From JAJXWB01 sp046349215 (GTDB lineage: Bacteria > Pseudomonadota > Alphaproteobacteria > Rhizobiales > Beijerinckiaceae): 64,000 bases of DNA. The stretch covers positions 62,001-126,000 of the forward strand of contig JAXMCV010000005.1 in assembly GCA_046349215.1 (NCBI GenBank), given 5' to 3'. This document shows positions 9,180 to 17,791 of the stretch, in pieces. The notes beneath the pieces were generated by a model. That model saw only the letters and a program-made list of their open reading frames with translations. It searched no databases and was not told where the DNA came from. How positions within the stretch are numbered: the stretch's first letter is position 1; each line of letters opens with the position of its first letter. The position numbers and the translations under genes are program-made.

Positions 9180-9201
9180 TTCATCTGGCGTTCATCTGCC
9201 G
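9180..9201 (+). promoter_or_regulatory. Two tandem 11-bp direct repeats upstream of exoR
   Basis: TTCATCTGGCG is followed directly by TTCATCTGCCG (one mismatch). Head-to-tail half-sites spaced 11 bp are typical of OmpR/PhoB-type response regulators. In rhizobia, ExoR acts through the ChvG/ExoS-ChvI two-component system, so a ChvI or PhoB site is plausible. The 312 bp between mntR and exoR contain no gene; this repeat is the only clear structure. Confidence 0.4.
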
Positions 9202-9456
9202 GGCGCTGGCCGCTTTTCAGCCATAAACCACACGCTAATCTCGATCCGTTACATCGCGTGAAGAAGCCGATGTCCGGAAGGTCCGGAGCGTGCGGTCGCT
9301 GTGACATTTCGGACACTTCGGCGAACGCGTTTGCGACGCCGGCGGGGAGAGCGGAGAGGCGTGAGGGAGCCGCTGGATTTCTGCAGCGATCTTCGCGCCG
9401 GAGCGTCTGACGCTCCGAAACGGCGGGCATGGGGCGCGCCTGAGAGTTGGACGTCG

Positions 9457-10341
9457 ATGCGCATTCGTGTTGGCCTGAGTTGTGTGATCGTGTTCGGCGC
9501 CGCTTTCGCGATTGCGCCCGCCTTTGCTTTCGACGAGCGGGTGGAAGGCCGTGCGCCGGATCGCCTGGCGGAGAGCCGGGTCGCCGAGAATCGCATGGCC
9601 GAGAATCGCATGGCCGAGAACCGCGCCCGCCCGTCCTACAAGGACGCGCAGCAGGCGCTGGCCGCCGGCATGGCGACCTACAGCGCCGGCAACCCGAAGA
9701 ATTCCGTCGATGCTTTGACCTACGCCGCGCAGGGCGGGGCGGCGCTCGCGCAATGGAAGCTCGGCAAGATGTATGCGGCTGGCGACGGCGTGACGGCCGA
9801 CGCCTACAAGGCCTACCAGTACTTCCTGCAGATCGTCGATCACTACGACGAGGACACGACGCCGCGCCGTGAACTTCCGGTCGTCGCCAGCGCCTTCGTC
9901 GCGGTCGGCGCCTATGCGCTGAACGGCATTCCCAATTCGTCGCTGCGCGCCGACCCCAAGCGGGCGCTCGACATGTTCCAGTACGCCGCCACGAATTTCG
10001 GCGACGCCAATGCGCAGTACAATCTCGCGCGCATGTACCTGGACGGCGCGGGCGTCGACAAGGACGCGCGGCAGGCGGCCCGCTGGCTGCGGCTCGCCGC
10101 CGAGAAGGGCCATGCGCCCTCGCAGGCCGTGCTCGGGCAATTGCTGTTCACCGGCCCGCAGGGCATCGCCCGCCAGCGCGCCCAGGGGTTGATGTTCCTG
10201 ACGCTGGCCCGCGAATCCGCCGCCGACCCCGCCGCCGACCACTGGATCGTCGACCTCTACGAGAAGGCGATGGGCGAGGCGAGCGACAACGACAAGCAGG
10301 CGGCGCTCGTCTATCTGGAAGGCTATCTGAAGAAACGCTGA
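9457..10341 (+). CDS. exoR: ExoR-like periplasmic Sel1-repeat regulator
   Basis: 294 residues. A signal peptide (FGAAFAIAPAFAF) is followed by a short spacer with three near-identical AENRMAENR units and then Sel1/TPR-like repeats (ALAQWKLGKMYAAGDGVTAD, NAQYNLARMYLDGAGVDKDA, ARWLRLAAEKG). Gene length, repeat order and the NGIPNSS segment fit rhizobial ExoR, which in the periplasm holds the sensor ExoS/ChvG inactive and so restrains exopolysaccharide synthesis and promotes motility. The partner exoS/chvI genes are not in the window. The ATG at 9457 starts the signal peptide; the frame is open further upstream. Confidence 0.88.
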   Translation: MRIRVGLSCVIVFGAAFAIAPAFAFDERVEGRAPDRLAESRVAENRMAENRMAENRARPSYKDAQQALAAGMATYSAGNPKNSVDALTYAAQGGAALAQWKLGKMYAAGDGVTADAYKAYQYFLQIVDHYDEDTTPRRELPVVASAFVAVGAYALNGIPNSSLRADPKRALDMFQYAATNFGDANAQYNLARMYLDGAGVDKDARQAARWLRLAAEKGHAPSQAVLGQLLFTGPQGIARQRAQGLMFLTLARESAADPAADHWIVDLYEKAMGEASDNDKQAALVYLEGYLKKR

Positions 10342-10475
10342 GAGCCGTCCGGCGCGCCGGAAACGGCCCATCGAGCGGCCCCGAAGCATGCGCCGCCGCG
10401 GCGACCTTCTCTCCAACGACGCCCGGCCGAATGTCCGCCTTGGGGCGGAGAGGCGTGATCTGCTTTTGACCGTTA

Positions 10476-10560
10476 GCCGTCATTGCGAGGAACGCAGTGA
10501 CGAAGCAATCCAGAGCCGATACTCGACTCTGGATTGCTTCGCTTCGCTCGCAATGACGGC
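10476..10560. repeat. Dispersed palindromic repeat (REP-like hairpin)
   Basis: An 85-bp element with two nested pairs of arms: GCCGTCATTGCGAG (10476-10489) with its exact complement at 10547-10560, and GAAGCAATCCAGAG (10502-10515) with its exact complement at 10527-10540. It could form a long hairpin. The 'CGTCATTGCGAG...GAAGCAATCCAG' sequence is a widespread intergenic repeat in Alphaproteobacteria. It is the main content of the 497-bp gap between exoR and the next gene; nothing else clear is seen there. Confidence 0.85.
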
Positions 10561-10838
10561 GCCTCGGTCCGCTCCCCGCCCACTGCTGTGCGCCCGCACG
10601 CCCCATTTATTCAGGCCGACCTAATAATTCAGGTCGAATTCTTCCCGATCGACGACGCGTCGGCTGATAAATTTGGATACATCCATTTCTGACGCGCCGA
10701 TTATTTGATTCTTCATGCGACGGTGATGAATTCCGAAGCATTCCCAGCGACATACCGAACAACAGGCTGGGATGGACGGGCGACGAGCCTCGGCGGCTCC
10801 CATCGGGAAGGCCGGCGTAGAGAAGGAACGAACACCTC

Positions 10839-11927
10839 ATGCTGAAGAATTTCATCCGATCGTCCGTTGCAAGGACGATGGCCGGCGCGGCTATCGTGGC
10901 CATGGTCAACACGTCCGCGCAGAGCTGCACGTCGATCGTGCTTGCGGCAAGCGACGGCGGGCGGGTCTACGGGAGAACGATGGAATTCGGCATTCCGCTG
11001 CACTCCCAGGTTCTGAAAATGCCGCGGGGCTATTCCAGTGTGGGCGTCGGTCCGGATGGAACGCCGGGCAAGGGAAAGAGCTGGACATCGAAATACGCCG
11101 TCGTCGGCGCCAATGTCTTCGGCCTGCCGTATTACGTGGACGGCATGAATGAGGCGGGGCTTGCGGGCGGTCTTCTCAATGCGCCGAACTCGGCTGTCTA
11201 CCAGGATGTGCCTGCCGGCCAGGAAGCCAACAGCATCGGTCCGCATCAGCTCCTGACCTATGTGCTCACGAATTTCGCGACGGTCGACGAGGTCCGCGCC
11301 GCGCTTGCCAGCATGTACGTCAGCAATGCGCCGCTGAAGGAGTGGGGCGGAACGGCGAAGGCGCACATGACGCTGCACGACGCCAAGGGCGGCAGCATCG
11401 TCGTCGAATATCTGCAGGGCAAGCTCGTGATCGCCGACAACGTGATCGGCGTCATGACGAACGATCCCCCGTTCGCCTGGCACCTCGCCAACATCGGCAA
11501 TTACGCGAACCTGAGCGGGCTGGACAAGAAGCCGATGAATGTCCGCGGGACGACATTCCCGCCGGCGAGCTCGGGCAACGGCCTGCATGGCATGCCGGGC
11601 AGCATGCTGAGCCCCGACCGGTTCGTCCGCGCATCGCTCTACGTGCTCAACACGCCGCCCAGCGCGTCCACCGAGCAGCAGAGCGCGCGCGCCTGGCACA
11701 TCCTGAACAATTTCGACATCCCGTTCGGATCGATCTACCTCGATGCGTCGAGCGGCTACGGCGGCGGCGCCAACGCCTACGAATTCACGGAATGGACCGT
11801 GGTCGCGGATCTCAAGAACATGACGTACAGCATCCGGTCCTTCGAAAATCCGCAGGTCATGTCGGTCGATTTCAAGAGCTTCGATCTGACCGGAAAGTCG
11901 ACCAGCAGCACGCCGCTGCCCAAGTAA
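10839..11927 (+). CDS. Linear amide C-N hydrolase, choloylglycine hydrolase (Ntn) family
   Basis: 362 residues with a signal peptide ending at SAQS, placing Cys30 (SCTSIVLA) at the mature N-terminus as the Ntn nucleophile. Other family motifs follow: VYGRTMEF (Arg), GMNEAGLAGG, TNDPPFAWH (catalytic-type Asn) and the RGTTFPPASSG segment. The family includes bile-salt hydrolases and penicillin V acylases; in Gram-negatives members may degrade acyl-homoserine lactones. The substrate is unknown. Export to the periplasm is predicted. It appears to be a single-gene unit after the REP-like hairpin. Confidence 0.88.
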   Translation: MLKNFIRSSVARTMAGAAIVAMVNTSAQSCTSIVLAASDGGRVYGRTMEFGIPLHSQVLKMPRGYSSVGVGPDGTPGKGKSWTSKYAVVGANVFGLPYYVDGMNEAGLAGGLLNAPNSAVYQDVPAGQEANSIGPHQLLTYVLTNFATVDEVRAALASMYVSNAPLKEWGGTAKAHMTLHDAKGGSIVVEYLQGKLVIADNVIGVMTNDPPFAWHLANIGNYANLSGLDKKPMNVRGTTFPPASSGNGLHGMPGSMLSPDRFVRASLYVLNTPPSASTEQQSARAWHILNNFDIPFGSIYLDASSGYGGGANAYEFTEWTVVADLKNMTYSIRSFENPQVMSVDFKSFDLTGKSTSSTPLPK

Positions 11928-12175
11928 CGCGATCAAGCAGCGCGGCCGGGTAGGGCGTCTTCATCGGGCCGGAGGCCCGAGGCCTTCGACGAGCGCGGCG
12001 GGAAACCGGACGCGCCGCGCCCGCGCGCACAGGGCAGGCATCGACAATTGGAGGAACCGCGGCTCTCCCGCGGCCCTCCTTGTCCGCGAATGCCAAACCC
12101 GCGCCGGGGTGTGGTCAAGCTTTGCCGAGGCGGCGCCCCTATCCTTGCGCGACGAACTTTCGGCGGGTGACGACG

Positions 12176-13111
12176 ATGAAAAGAATTGCGTTCCTCTTCG
12201 CGACGGCTTTCGCCTTCGCCCAGCCCGCGCCGGCCGAAACGGCGTGGGAGAAGCTCGATCACGGCGTCAACGTGCTCCGGGAATGCGGCCCCGACGTCAA
12301 GAAGCTGTGCGAGGGCGTGCGGCCCGGAAAAGGTCGCATCAAGGCGTGCATTGCCGGACATCTGGCGGACCTGTCGGGCGCGTGCATCAAGGCGCTGGCC
12401 GAACCCAAGCCCGCTGTCTTCTCCGATGGCGCGAACGCCAAGTCCAAGCGCATCAACATGCGCCAGATGCGCTACATCGAGATGTTCCTGGCGGGCATCG
12501 ATCCGGCGACGGGCAATGTGCTCGCCCAGTGCTACGGCACCTACGCCAATCCGAACATTCCAACGAACATGGATTCCGCGCCGCAGGCGATGGTCGCGCG
12601 CCTGAACATGAACAAGATCAGGGCCAGGTACGGCGTGCTGGCCGCCTCCCTTAACGGGCCGAAACTGTCGATCGCCGACTGGTGGGACATCGACGTCGGC
12701 GAGACGCGGCAGTTCGGGGAGTTCACCATTCCGTGGACCGCCGAGCTGAACCTCGGCAAGGACATCGACGTCAACAAGGTGACGCCCTACGAGCCGAAGC
12801 GGATCGCGCGCAAGAGCGCGGTCAACTGGAACAAGGGCTCGAAAGTCATGGTGCTCGACGATCCGGCGGGCAACGCCTGGATCATGAAGGGCTTCCAGAT
12901 CGGCCTGAAGCCGAAGATGACCTACGACCAGTTTATGGCGGCCGGCCCGTCGGTCTTCAAGAAGCTGCCGCCCGGCTGGAAGGCGCGCATCGTCACGCTG
13001 GCGCAGGACAATCTCGAAATTCCGGAGGGCGGCGTCGCCACGATCCTCTCGGACGAGTTCTTCAACGTCTACGACAAGACCGGCCCGGGCATGAGCAATT
13101 ACAAGCCGTAG
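12176..13111 (+). CDS. Secreted protein with Cys-rich GLG1-type repeat, function unknown
   Basis: 311 residues. A signal peptide (IAFLFATAFAFAQPAPA) is followed by a Cys-rich GLG1-like repeat, REC...VKKLCEGVRPGKGRIKAC then LSGACIKAL, with four regularly spaced cysteines. The C-terminal 200 residues are unlike any family I know; they contain DWWDIDVGETRQFGEF and a Lys/Tyr-rich end. The ATG at 12176 is chosen because it begins the signal peptide. It converges with the AraC-type gene two bases downstream. Confidence 0.72.
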   Translation: MKRIAFLFATAFAFAQPAPAETAWEKLDHGVNVLRECGPDVKKLCEGVRPGKGRIKACIAGHLADLSGACIKALAEPKPAVFSDGANAKSKRINMRQMRYIEMFLAGIDPATGNVLAQCYGTYANPNIPTNMDSAPQAMVARLNMNKIRARYGVLAASLNGPKLSIADWWDIDVGETRQFGEFTIPWTAELNLGKDIDVNKVTPYEPKRIARKSAVNWNKGSKVMVLDDPAGNAWIMKGFQIGLKPKMTYDQFMAAGPSVFKKLPPGWKARIVTLAQDNLEIPEGGVATILSDEFFNVYDKTGPGMSNYKP

Positions 13112-13113
13112 CT

Positions 13114-14127
13114 TTATGCACTGCGCCGGACGGGCGTCTTCAGCCGCTGGCGGAAGGCGCTGGGCGCGAGGCCCTCGCGCCTGGCGAAACTGCGCGACAG
13201 GGCGCTGACGTCCGAATATCCGACGGCCATGGCGATCCGGCTCAGGGCGAGGTCGGTGTTTGTCAGCAATTCCAGCGCCGTTTCGTGACGGGCCTCGGCG
13301 ATCAGGCTCTGCAGGAGCGCGCCCTCGGCCTGAAGCTTCTGCCTCAATTGCCGGGGCGACAATCCGAGAGCGACAGCGACGCGGTCGCTGTCGACCGCGC
13401 CTTCCAGAACCATGACGCCGATGATCCGCCGAAGTCGCGCGATCACCGGCTCGTCGTCCGGTCCTTTCGCGAACCGCGATTTCAGGAAACGATACAGCGG
13501 CGCGTTGGCTTCCGCGCTCGCATGGGCAAGGACGGACGCCGGAAATTCGATCGCGGCCTCGTCCTCGTTGAAGACGAGCCTCGCGCGGCCGAAATGCCTG
13601 CGGTAGGGCGCAAGATCGGCCGGGGCGCGGCGCGGAAACCGTATCTCCTCGGCGGCGAACCGCGGGCCGCAATATCTGACGATCGCCGCGTGGAACTGGG
13701 CGAGGACGCAATCGGTGACATGCCGGGCGCTGCCGAGCGTCGGGGCGACATTGGCGTAGCGAAGGGTCGCGTGACCCGCGTCCTCGCGCAGCGAGAAGCT
13801 TCCGCCTTCGTGCATGAGGTGGACGAGGGCGATCACGTTTTCGAGGCCCGTGCGCAGGTCGGGCGCGTTGAAGAACATGTAGAAGGGAAGCCCCAGATCG
13901 GCGGGCCGGGTTCCGACCAGCAGGCCGATATGGTCGCATTGCGTCGCAGCCTCGGCCTGCGTGAGCAGGCGGTCGATCGCATAGAGCGACAAGGGGCGCT
14001 CGGGATGTTCCCATGCATCCTGCGGAAGGCCTGCCTGGTCGAGAAGCCGCGGAACGTCGGCGCCAAGTCCCTGGATCACGCTCAGGAGCGCCAGGGCATT
14101 CGCGGCCCGAACCCTCGGTTCCCTCAC
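13114..14127 (-). CDS. AraC-family transcriptional regulator (OruR/ArgR type)
   Basis: About 337 residues. The N-terminal 200 residues match the arabinose-binding-like domain of OruR/VirS-type regulators (LLDQAGLPQDAWEHPERPLS near the start). The C-terminal AraC HTH pair contains LGLSPRQLRQKLQ and the second helix-turn-helix MAVGYSDVSALSRSFARREG. It is a DNA-binding regulator; ligand and targets are unknown. The GTG at 14127 behind GGGGGAAA is preferred to the ATG at 14220 because it gives the usual family length; this is a judgement. Confidence 0.87.
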   Translation of the reverse strand: MREPRVRAANALALLSVIQGLGADVPRLLDQAGLPQDAWEHPERPLSLYAIDRLLTQAEAATQCDHIGLLVGTRPADLGLPFYMFFNAPDLRTGLENVIALVHLMHEGGSFSLREDAGHATLRYANVAPTLGSARHVTDCVLAQFHAAIVRYCGPRFAAEEIRFPRRAPADLAPYRRHFGRARLVFNEDEAAIEFPASVLAHASAEANAPLYRFLKSRFAKGPDDEPVIARLRRIIGVMVLEGAVDSDRVAVALGLSPRQLRQKLQAEGALLQSLIAEARHETALELLTNTDLALSRIAMAVGYSDVSALSRSFARREGLAPSAFRQRLKTPVRRSA

Positions 14128-14257
14128 AGGCTTTCCCCCATTCTCGCGCGCCGAGGATAGCCCCTTGGGCGCGAACGGCAAACCGGGGGCCACAAGCATT
14201 TCCGTGCATTTGGGCCGCATCGCGGGGCGCGCCGGTCGCGGATTCAGGGCGCGCGCC

Positions 14258-15040
14258 TCATTCCCTGAATTCCGCCCGGATCGGCACGTGGTCCGACGGC
14301 TTTTCCTTCGCCCGCATGTCCCGGTCGATGGCGACCGCCGCCAGCCTGTCGGCCGCCTGCGGCGACAGCAGGAGGTGGTCGATGCGCAGGCCGTTGTTCC
14401 TCTGCCAGGCGCCGGCCGTGTAGTCCCAGAACGTGTACATCTTGGGCGCGTCGGTCGTGGCGCGCAGCGCGTCGGTGAAGCCGAGGTTTTTCAGCGCCCG
14501 GAATTTCGCGCGGGTCTCGGGGCGGAAGAGGGCGTCGCCGACCCAGGCCTTCGGGTCGTAGACGTCCTCCGGCTCGGGGATGACGTTGAAATCGCCGGCG
14601 AGCACGAGCGGCTCCTCGAGTTTCAGCAGATCGCGGGCGTGCAGCGCCAGCCGGTCCATCCAGGCGTATTTGTAGGCCATCTTCTCCGTGCCGGCGGGAT
14701 TGCCGTTCGGCAGGTAGATCGAGGCGACGCGCATCACGCCCTTTCCAAACGGCAGCGTCGCCTCGATGTAGCGGCTCTGTTCGTCGCCCTCGTCGCCGGG
14801 CAGGCCGCGCTTGGCCTCCTCCGCAGGGCGCTTCGACAGGATGGCGACGCCGTTCCAGCTCTTCTGGCCGTGGACCAGCACGTTGTAGCCGGCATCCTCG
14901 ATCTCGAGCCGCGGGAATTGCTCGTCGAGGCATTTCAGTTCCTGCAGGCAGAGCACATCCGGCTGTATCTCCTTCAGGTAGTCCAGCAGCAGCGGCAGGC
15001 GCAGGCGCACCGAATTGATGTTCCAGCTCGCGACGATCAT
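14258..15040 (-). CDS. xthA: Exodeoxyribonuclease III (AP endonuclease)
   Basis: 260 residues, normal for XthA. Catalytic and metal-binding motifs are in order: SWNINSVRLR near residue 5 (Asn), LQELK (Glu, about 34), SIYLPNG (Tyr), GDFNVIPEPEDVYDP (Asp-Asn), the WDYTAGAWQRNNGLRIDH segment, and PSDHVPI at the end (Asp-His pair). It cuts DNA at abasic sites in base-excision repair. The ATG is preceded by AAGGAG about seven bases upstream. Confidence 0.96.
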   Translation of the reverse strand: MIVASWNINSVRLRLPLLLDYLKEIQPDVLCLQELKCLDEQFPRLEIEDAGYNVLVHGQKSWNGVAILSKRPAEEAKRGLPGDEGDEQSRYIEATLPFGKGVMRVASIYLPNGNPAGTEKMAYKYAWMDRLALHARDLLKLEEPLVLAGDFNVIPEPEDVYDPKAWVGDALFRPETRAKFRALKNLGFTDALRATTDAPKMYTFWDYTAGAWQRNNGLRIDHLLLSPQAADRLAAVAIDRDMRAKEKPSDHVPIRAEFRE

Positions 15041-15187
15041 CGAGGGCTCCTTGAGGCGGCCAGTCTAGCAGAACGCACGGCGCGCGCCGGGTTTACCCCG
15101 CCTTTACCGTGATTCCGCTGCGGCCCGCATGGATAACGGCGCGATAACCATGCGCGCGCAGCGTCGCCCCGTTGAGTGGGGCGTATC

Positions 15188-15349
15188 ATGTCGAACGGGT
15201 TCCAGAAGAGGCCGACGCCGATCGGAGTGGTTGCTGTCTCGACGCGCGTCCAGCGTCAGGATGCGTCGCCCCCGCGGGGGCAGCTGGCGCGCCCGTCGCT
15301 GCTGGCCCGGCTCTTCTCGGCCATGCGAGGCGGGAAAACCCCGACCTGA
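15188..15349 (+). CDS. Possible small basic protein (53 residues)
   Basis: A short frame starting MSNGFQKRPTPIGVVAVSTR and ending LFSAMRGGKTPT, arginine- and proline-rich. It occupies the 348-bp gap between divergent xthA and the CinA-like gene and is not antisense to anything. No good Shine-Dalgarno site is visible and no family is recognised, so it may be a chance frame in GC-rich DNA. Nothing else was seen in that gap. Confidence 0.3.
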   Translation: MSNGFQKRPTPIGVVAVSTRVQRQDASPPRGQLARPSLLARLFSAMRGGKTPT

Positions 15350-15388
15350 CGGCTTGCCGCTGCGTTCGGCCCGCGACATGCTGAGCCC

Positions 15389-15865
15389 ATGTCGGACCTC
15401 GAGAAAATCGCCGCGCAGGTCGCGGAGAAGCTGATCGCGCGGCGCGAGAAGATCGCCGTTTCCGAATCCTCGTCCGGCGGCCTGATTTCGGCGGCTCTGC
15501 TCGCGGTTCCCGGCGCGTCGGCCTATTACCTCGGCGGCGCGGTCGTCTATACGGCCCGCGCGCGCGCCGCGCTGGTGGGCATCGAGCGGGGCGACGTCGA
15601 GGGGATGCGTTCGGCGAGCGAACCCTACGCGCAATTACTGGCGCGCCGCACGCGCGAGCTCATGCGCGCCACCTGGGGCATCGCCGAGACAGGCGCCGCC
15701 GGGCCGACCGGCAATCCCTATGGAGACGCGGCGGGCCATACTGTCGTGGCCGTCAGCGGCCCGACCAATCTCGTCCGGACGATCGAGACCGGCTCGCCCG
15801 ACCGGCGCGCCAACATGGACGTCTTTGCGGCGGCCGCTCTGGAATTGCTGCTCGAGGCGCTGTAG
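15389..15865 (+). CDS. CinA C-terminal-domain family protein (PncC-like), divergent member
   Basis: 158 residues, all one CinA C-terminal (amidohydrolase) domain. VSESSSGGLISAALLAVPG replaces the usual AESCTGG, and AETGAAGPTGNPYG replaces ITGIAGPGGG. The family deamidates nicotinamide mononucleotide in pyridine-nucleotide recycling. The changed residues around the Ser/Cys-Thr site make the activity less certain than for the second copy at 37431. Downstream genes on the same strand are close (27 bp), so a small operon is possible. Confidence 0.82.
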   Translation: MSDLEKIAAQVAEKLIARREKIAVSESSSGGLISAALLAVPGASAYYLGGAVVYTARARAALVGIERGDVEGMRSASEPYAQLLARRTRELMRATWGIAETGAAGPTGNPYGDAAGHTVVAVSGPTNLVRTIETGSPDRRANMDVFAAAALELLLEAL

Positions 15866-15892
15866 ACCGCCCGCAAAGCTTTCGAGGATCCC

Positions 15893-16141
15893 ATGACCGA
15901 CACGCCGCCCGACCGCCTCTCGATCGATACGGACAGTCCCTATTACGACGAGAACGTCCTCGCGCGGGACGTCGGGATCAAGTTCAAGGGCGTCGAAAAG
16001 ACCAATGTCGAGGAATATTGCGTCAGCGAGAGCTGGATCCGCGTCCAGGTGCCCAATTCCAAGGACCGCTACGGCAATCCGCTGACCCTGAAGCTGACCG
16101 GCAAGGTCGAGCCCTATTACAAGCTCCCGGCGCGCGTCTGA
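15893..16141 (+). CDS. DUF3297 family protein
   Basis: 82 residues, acidic at the N-terminus (TDTPPDRLSIDTDSPYYDEN), then IKFKGVEKTNVEEYCVSE and RYGNPLTLKLTGKVEPYY. This matches the compact DUF3297 family almost end to end. The family has no known function and no signal peptide is present, so it is probably cytoplasmic. It follows the CinA-like gene by 27 bp on the same strand. Confidence 0.85.
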   Translation: MTDTPPDRLSIDTDSPYYDENVLARDVGIKFKGVEKTNVEEYCVSESWIRVQVPNSKDRYGNPLTLKLTGKVEPYYKLPARV

Positions 16142-16208
16142 GGCTCATCTTTCGGTAAAGGTCTGCGGCTAGGCTTCAGCTGACGTTCGGGCGGGCCGGG
16201 GCTGCTTG

Positions 16209-16529
16209 ATGATCGATTCGAAATGGGCCGACTTCATCGTCGGCTGGGCGGCGCGCCTTTTCTACGCCTGCGCCGGGCTCTACGAGCGCGTCGTGCTGAA
16301 TTACGGCGTGCGCGACGCCATGCTCATCTTCTTCGGCGCGTTTGCGCTCATCACCTTCGTGCTGGCGCGCGGCGAGATCCGGCGCAAGCTGTCGCTCGGC
16401 AAGTCCGGGTTCGGTTCGCCCTTCGCCTTCATGACCGCCAAGGCGTTCGAAGGCGCGGGCCGCTTCTGCGCGTCGATCGCGCTGGTGCTCGGCCTTTTCG
16501 CAATGGCCCAGTACCAGCGGATGATCTGA
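16209..16529 (+). CDS. Small membrane protein of unknown function
   Basis: 106 residues with two or three hydrophobic stretches (FIVGWAARLFYACAGLYERV, DAMLIFFGAFALITFVLA, FCASIALVLGLFAMAQ). A TTG codon precedes the ATG, which is preferred as start. No family recognised. It sits 67 bp after the DUF3297 gene and converges on the SMP-30-like gene. Confidence 0.6.
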   Translation: MIDSKWADFIVGWAARLFYACAGLYERVVLNYGVRDAMLIFFGAFALITFVLARGEIRRKLSLGKSGFGSPFAFMTAKAFEGAGRFCASIALVLGLFAMAQYQRMI

Positions 16530-16535
16530 GCACGA

Positions 16536-17654
16536 TCAGGGCTTTTTCAGCCAGCCGATCGAATGGGCGTGCAGGCTCTGGATGTAGAGCCGGTCGCTCG
16601 TCTCGGTGACGCCGGTCGTCTCGGGATAGGCGCCGCTCGGATCCTGCAGGTCGGCGACGATCGTTCCGTCCTCGGTGAAGGCGAAGACGTGCCCGTACAC
16701 CTTGGGGATCGGCCATAGCGCGCGCGGCAGGCGCAGGACCATCGAACGCAGGAAGGGCTTGTCGGCCAGGCCGTCGATCGAGGGATTGCGCGGCTTGGCG
16801 AAGCCGCACCAGATGACGAGCTTGCCGTCGGGGCCGGGGCGCCCGCGCATCAGATTGTCGGGATAGCCGGGCAGATTGTCGAACAGGATCTTCGCGCCGC
16901 CGGCCTCGCCGTTCGAAAGGTCGAGATCGCGCGCGGAGGCCGGGATTTTCCAGATGCGGTACTTGCCGGTCTCGTTGACGAACAAATTGCGTTCGTCGGC
17001 CGACAGCGCGATGCCGTTGGCGAAGGCGAGCCCGCCCGCCACGGTGCGGGTTGTTTTCGCAGCCGGGTCGTACACCAGCACGCGGCCCGTCGCCTGTTGT
17101 TCGAGAATGTCGAGCACGCTCGCCTCGAACGTGCCGCCGTTCTCCTTCGGGCCGAAGCGGCGCGAGGCGTCGGTGAAATAGATCGGCCCGGCCTTGGAGA
17201 CGACGATTCCGTCGGCATAGCGGATCGGATCGTCGCCGACCTTGTCCGTCAGGACGACCGCCTTGCCGTTGGGACCGATCGAGAGCAGGCCGCGCATCGC
17301 GTCGGCGGCGATCAGATTGCCGTGCGCGTCGAAATCGAATCCCAGCACGCGGCCGCCGGTGTTGGCGAAGACCGTGCGGTCCGAACCGTCGGGGTTCATG
17401 CGCAGGATGTTTCCAGACGCGACAGCCGCATAGAGCTTGCCGTCCGGTCCGATGGCGATGTGCTCGGGGCCGACCTCGTCGCCGATGGAAATCGTCTGCA
17501 GGTTGGCCAGCCGCGTGTTGACGGCGTGCGGACCCGTATAGCCGGGCGCGGCTTTCGCCGCCCAGGCGACGGGCGCCACCGGCACCGGCCAGGCGGTGAG
17601 GTAGAGGAAGGAAACCATGGCGAGGACGCAAAGCCCCGCGAACAGACGTTTCAT
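16536..17654 (-). CDS. SMP-30/strictosidine-synthase-like beta-propeller protein
   Basis: 372 residues. An N-terminal membrane anchor or signal (LCVLAMVSFLYLTAWPVPV) is followed by a six-bladed propeller with repeated motifs: GPDGKLYAAVASGNILRMNP, FDFDAHGNLIAADAMRGLLS, YADGIVVSKAGPIYFTDASR and FANGIALSADERNLFVNET. The plan resembles strictosidine synthase/APMAP-type hydrolases such as gluconolactonases and arylesterases. The substrate is unknown. GGAAAGGAG about ten bases upstream supports the ATG. Confidence 0.85.
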   Translation of the reverse strand: MKRLFAGLCVLAMVSFLYLTAWPVPVAPVAWAAKAAPGYTGPHAVNTRLANLQTISIGDEVGPEHIAIGPDGKLYAAVASGNILRMNPDGSDRTVFANTGGRVLGFDFDAHGNLIAADAMRGLLSIGPNGKAVVLTDKVGDDPIRYADGIVVSKAGPIYFTDASRRFGPKENGGTFEASVLDILEQQATGRVLVYDPAAKTTRTVAGGLAFANGIALSADERNLFVNETGKYRIWKIPASARDLDLSNGEAGGAKILFDNLPGYPDNLMRGRPGPDGKLVIWCGFAKPRNPSIDGLADKPFLRSMVLRLPRALWPIPKVYGHVFAFTEDGTIVADLQDPSGAYPETTGVTETSDRLYIQSLHAHSIGWLKKP

Positions 17655-17791
17655 GCCCCGATTCTCCTTTCCTCACTCTCCCATGCTGAAGCGGCGCCGT
17701 CGAACCGCGCTTTTCACGGTTCGGGCGGCGCATGGCGGCATCCCGTCGGCGCGCGTTGACACGCAAGGCCGCGCTTTCTAGCCCTCGGACA

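Noticed and set aside
9586..9630. Short tandem repeats considered as a CRISPR-like array
   Set aside because: Units are 15 bp, adjacent without spacers and in frame inside exoR.
10621..10716. Possible 31-residue minus-strand peptide
   Set aside because: No ribosome-binding site and no family; it could be chance in a lower-GC stretch.
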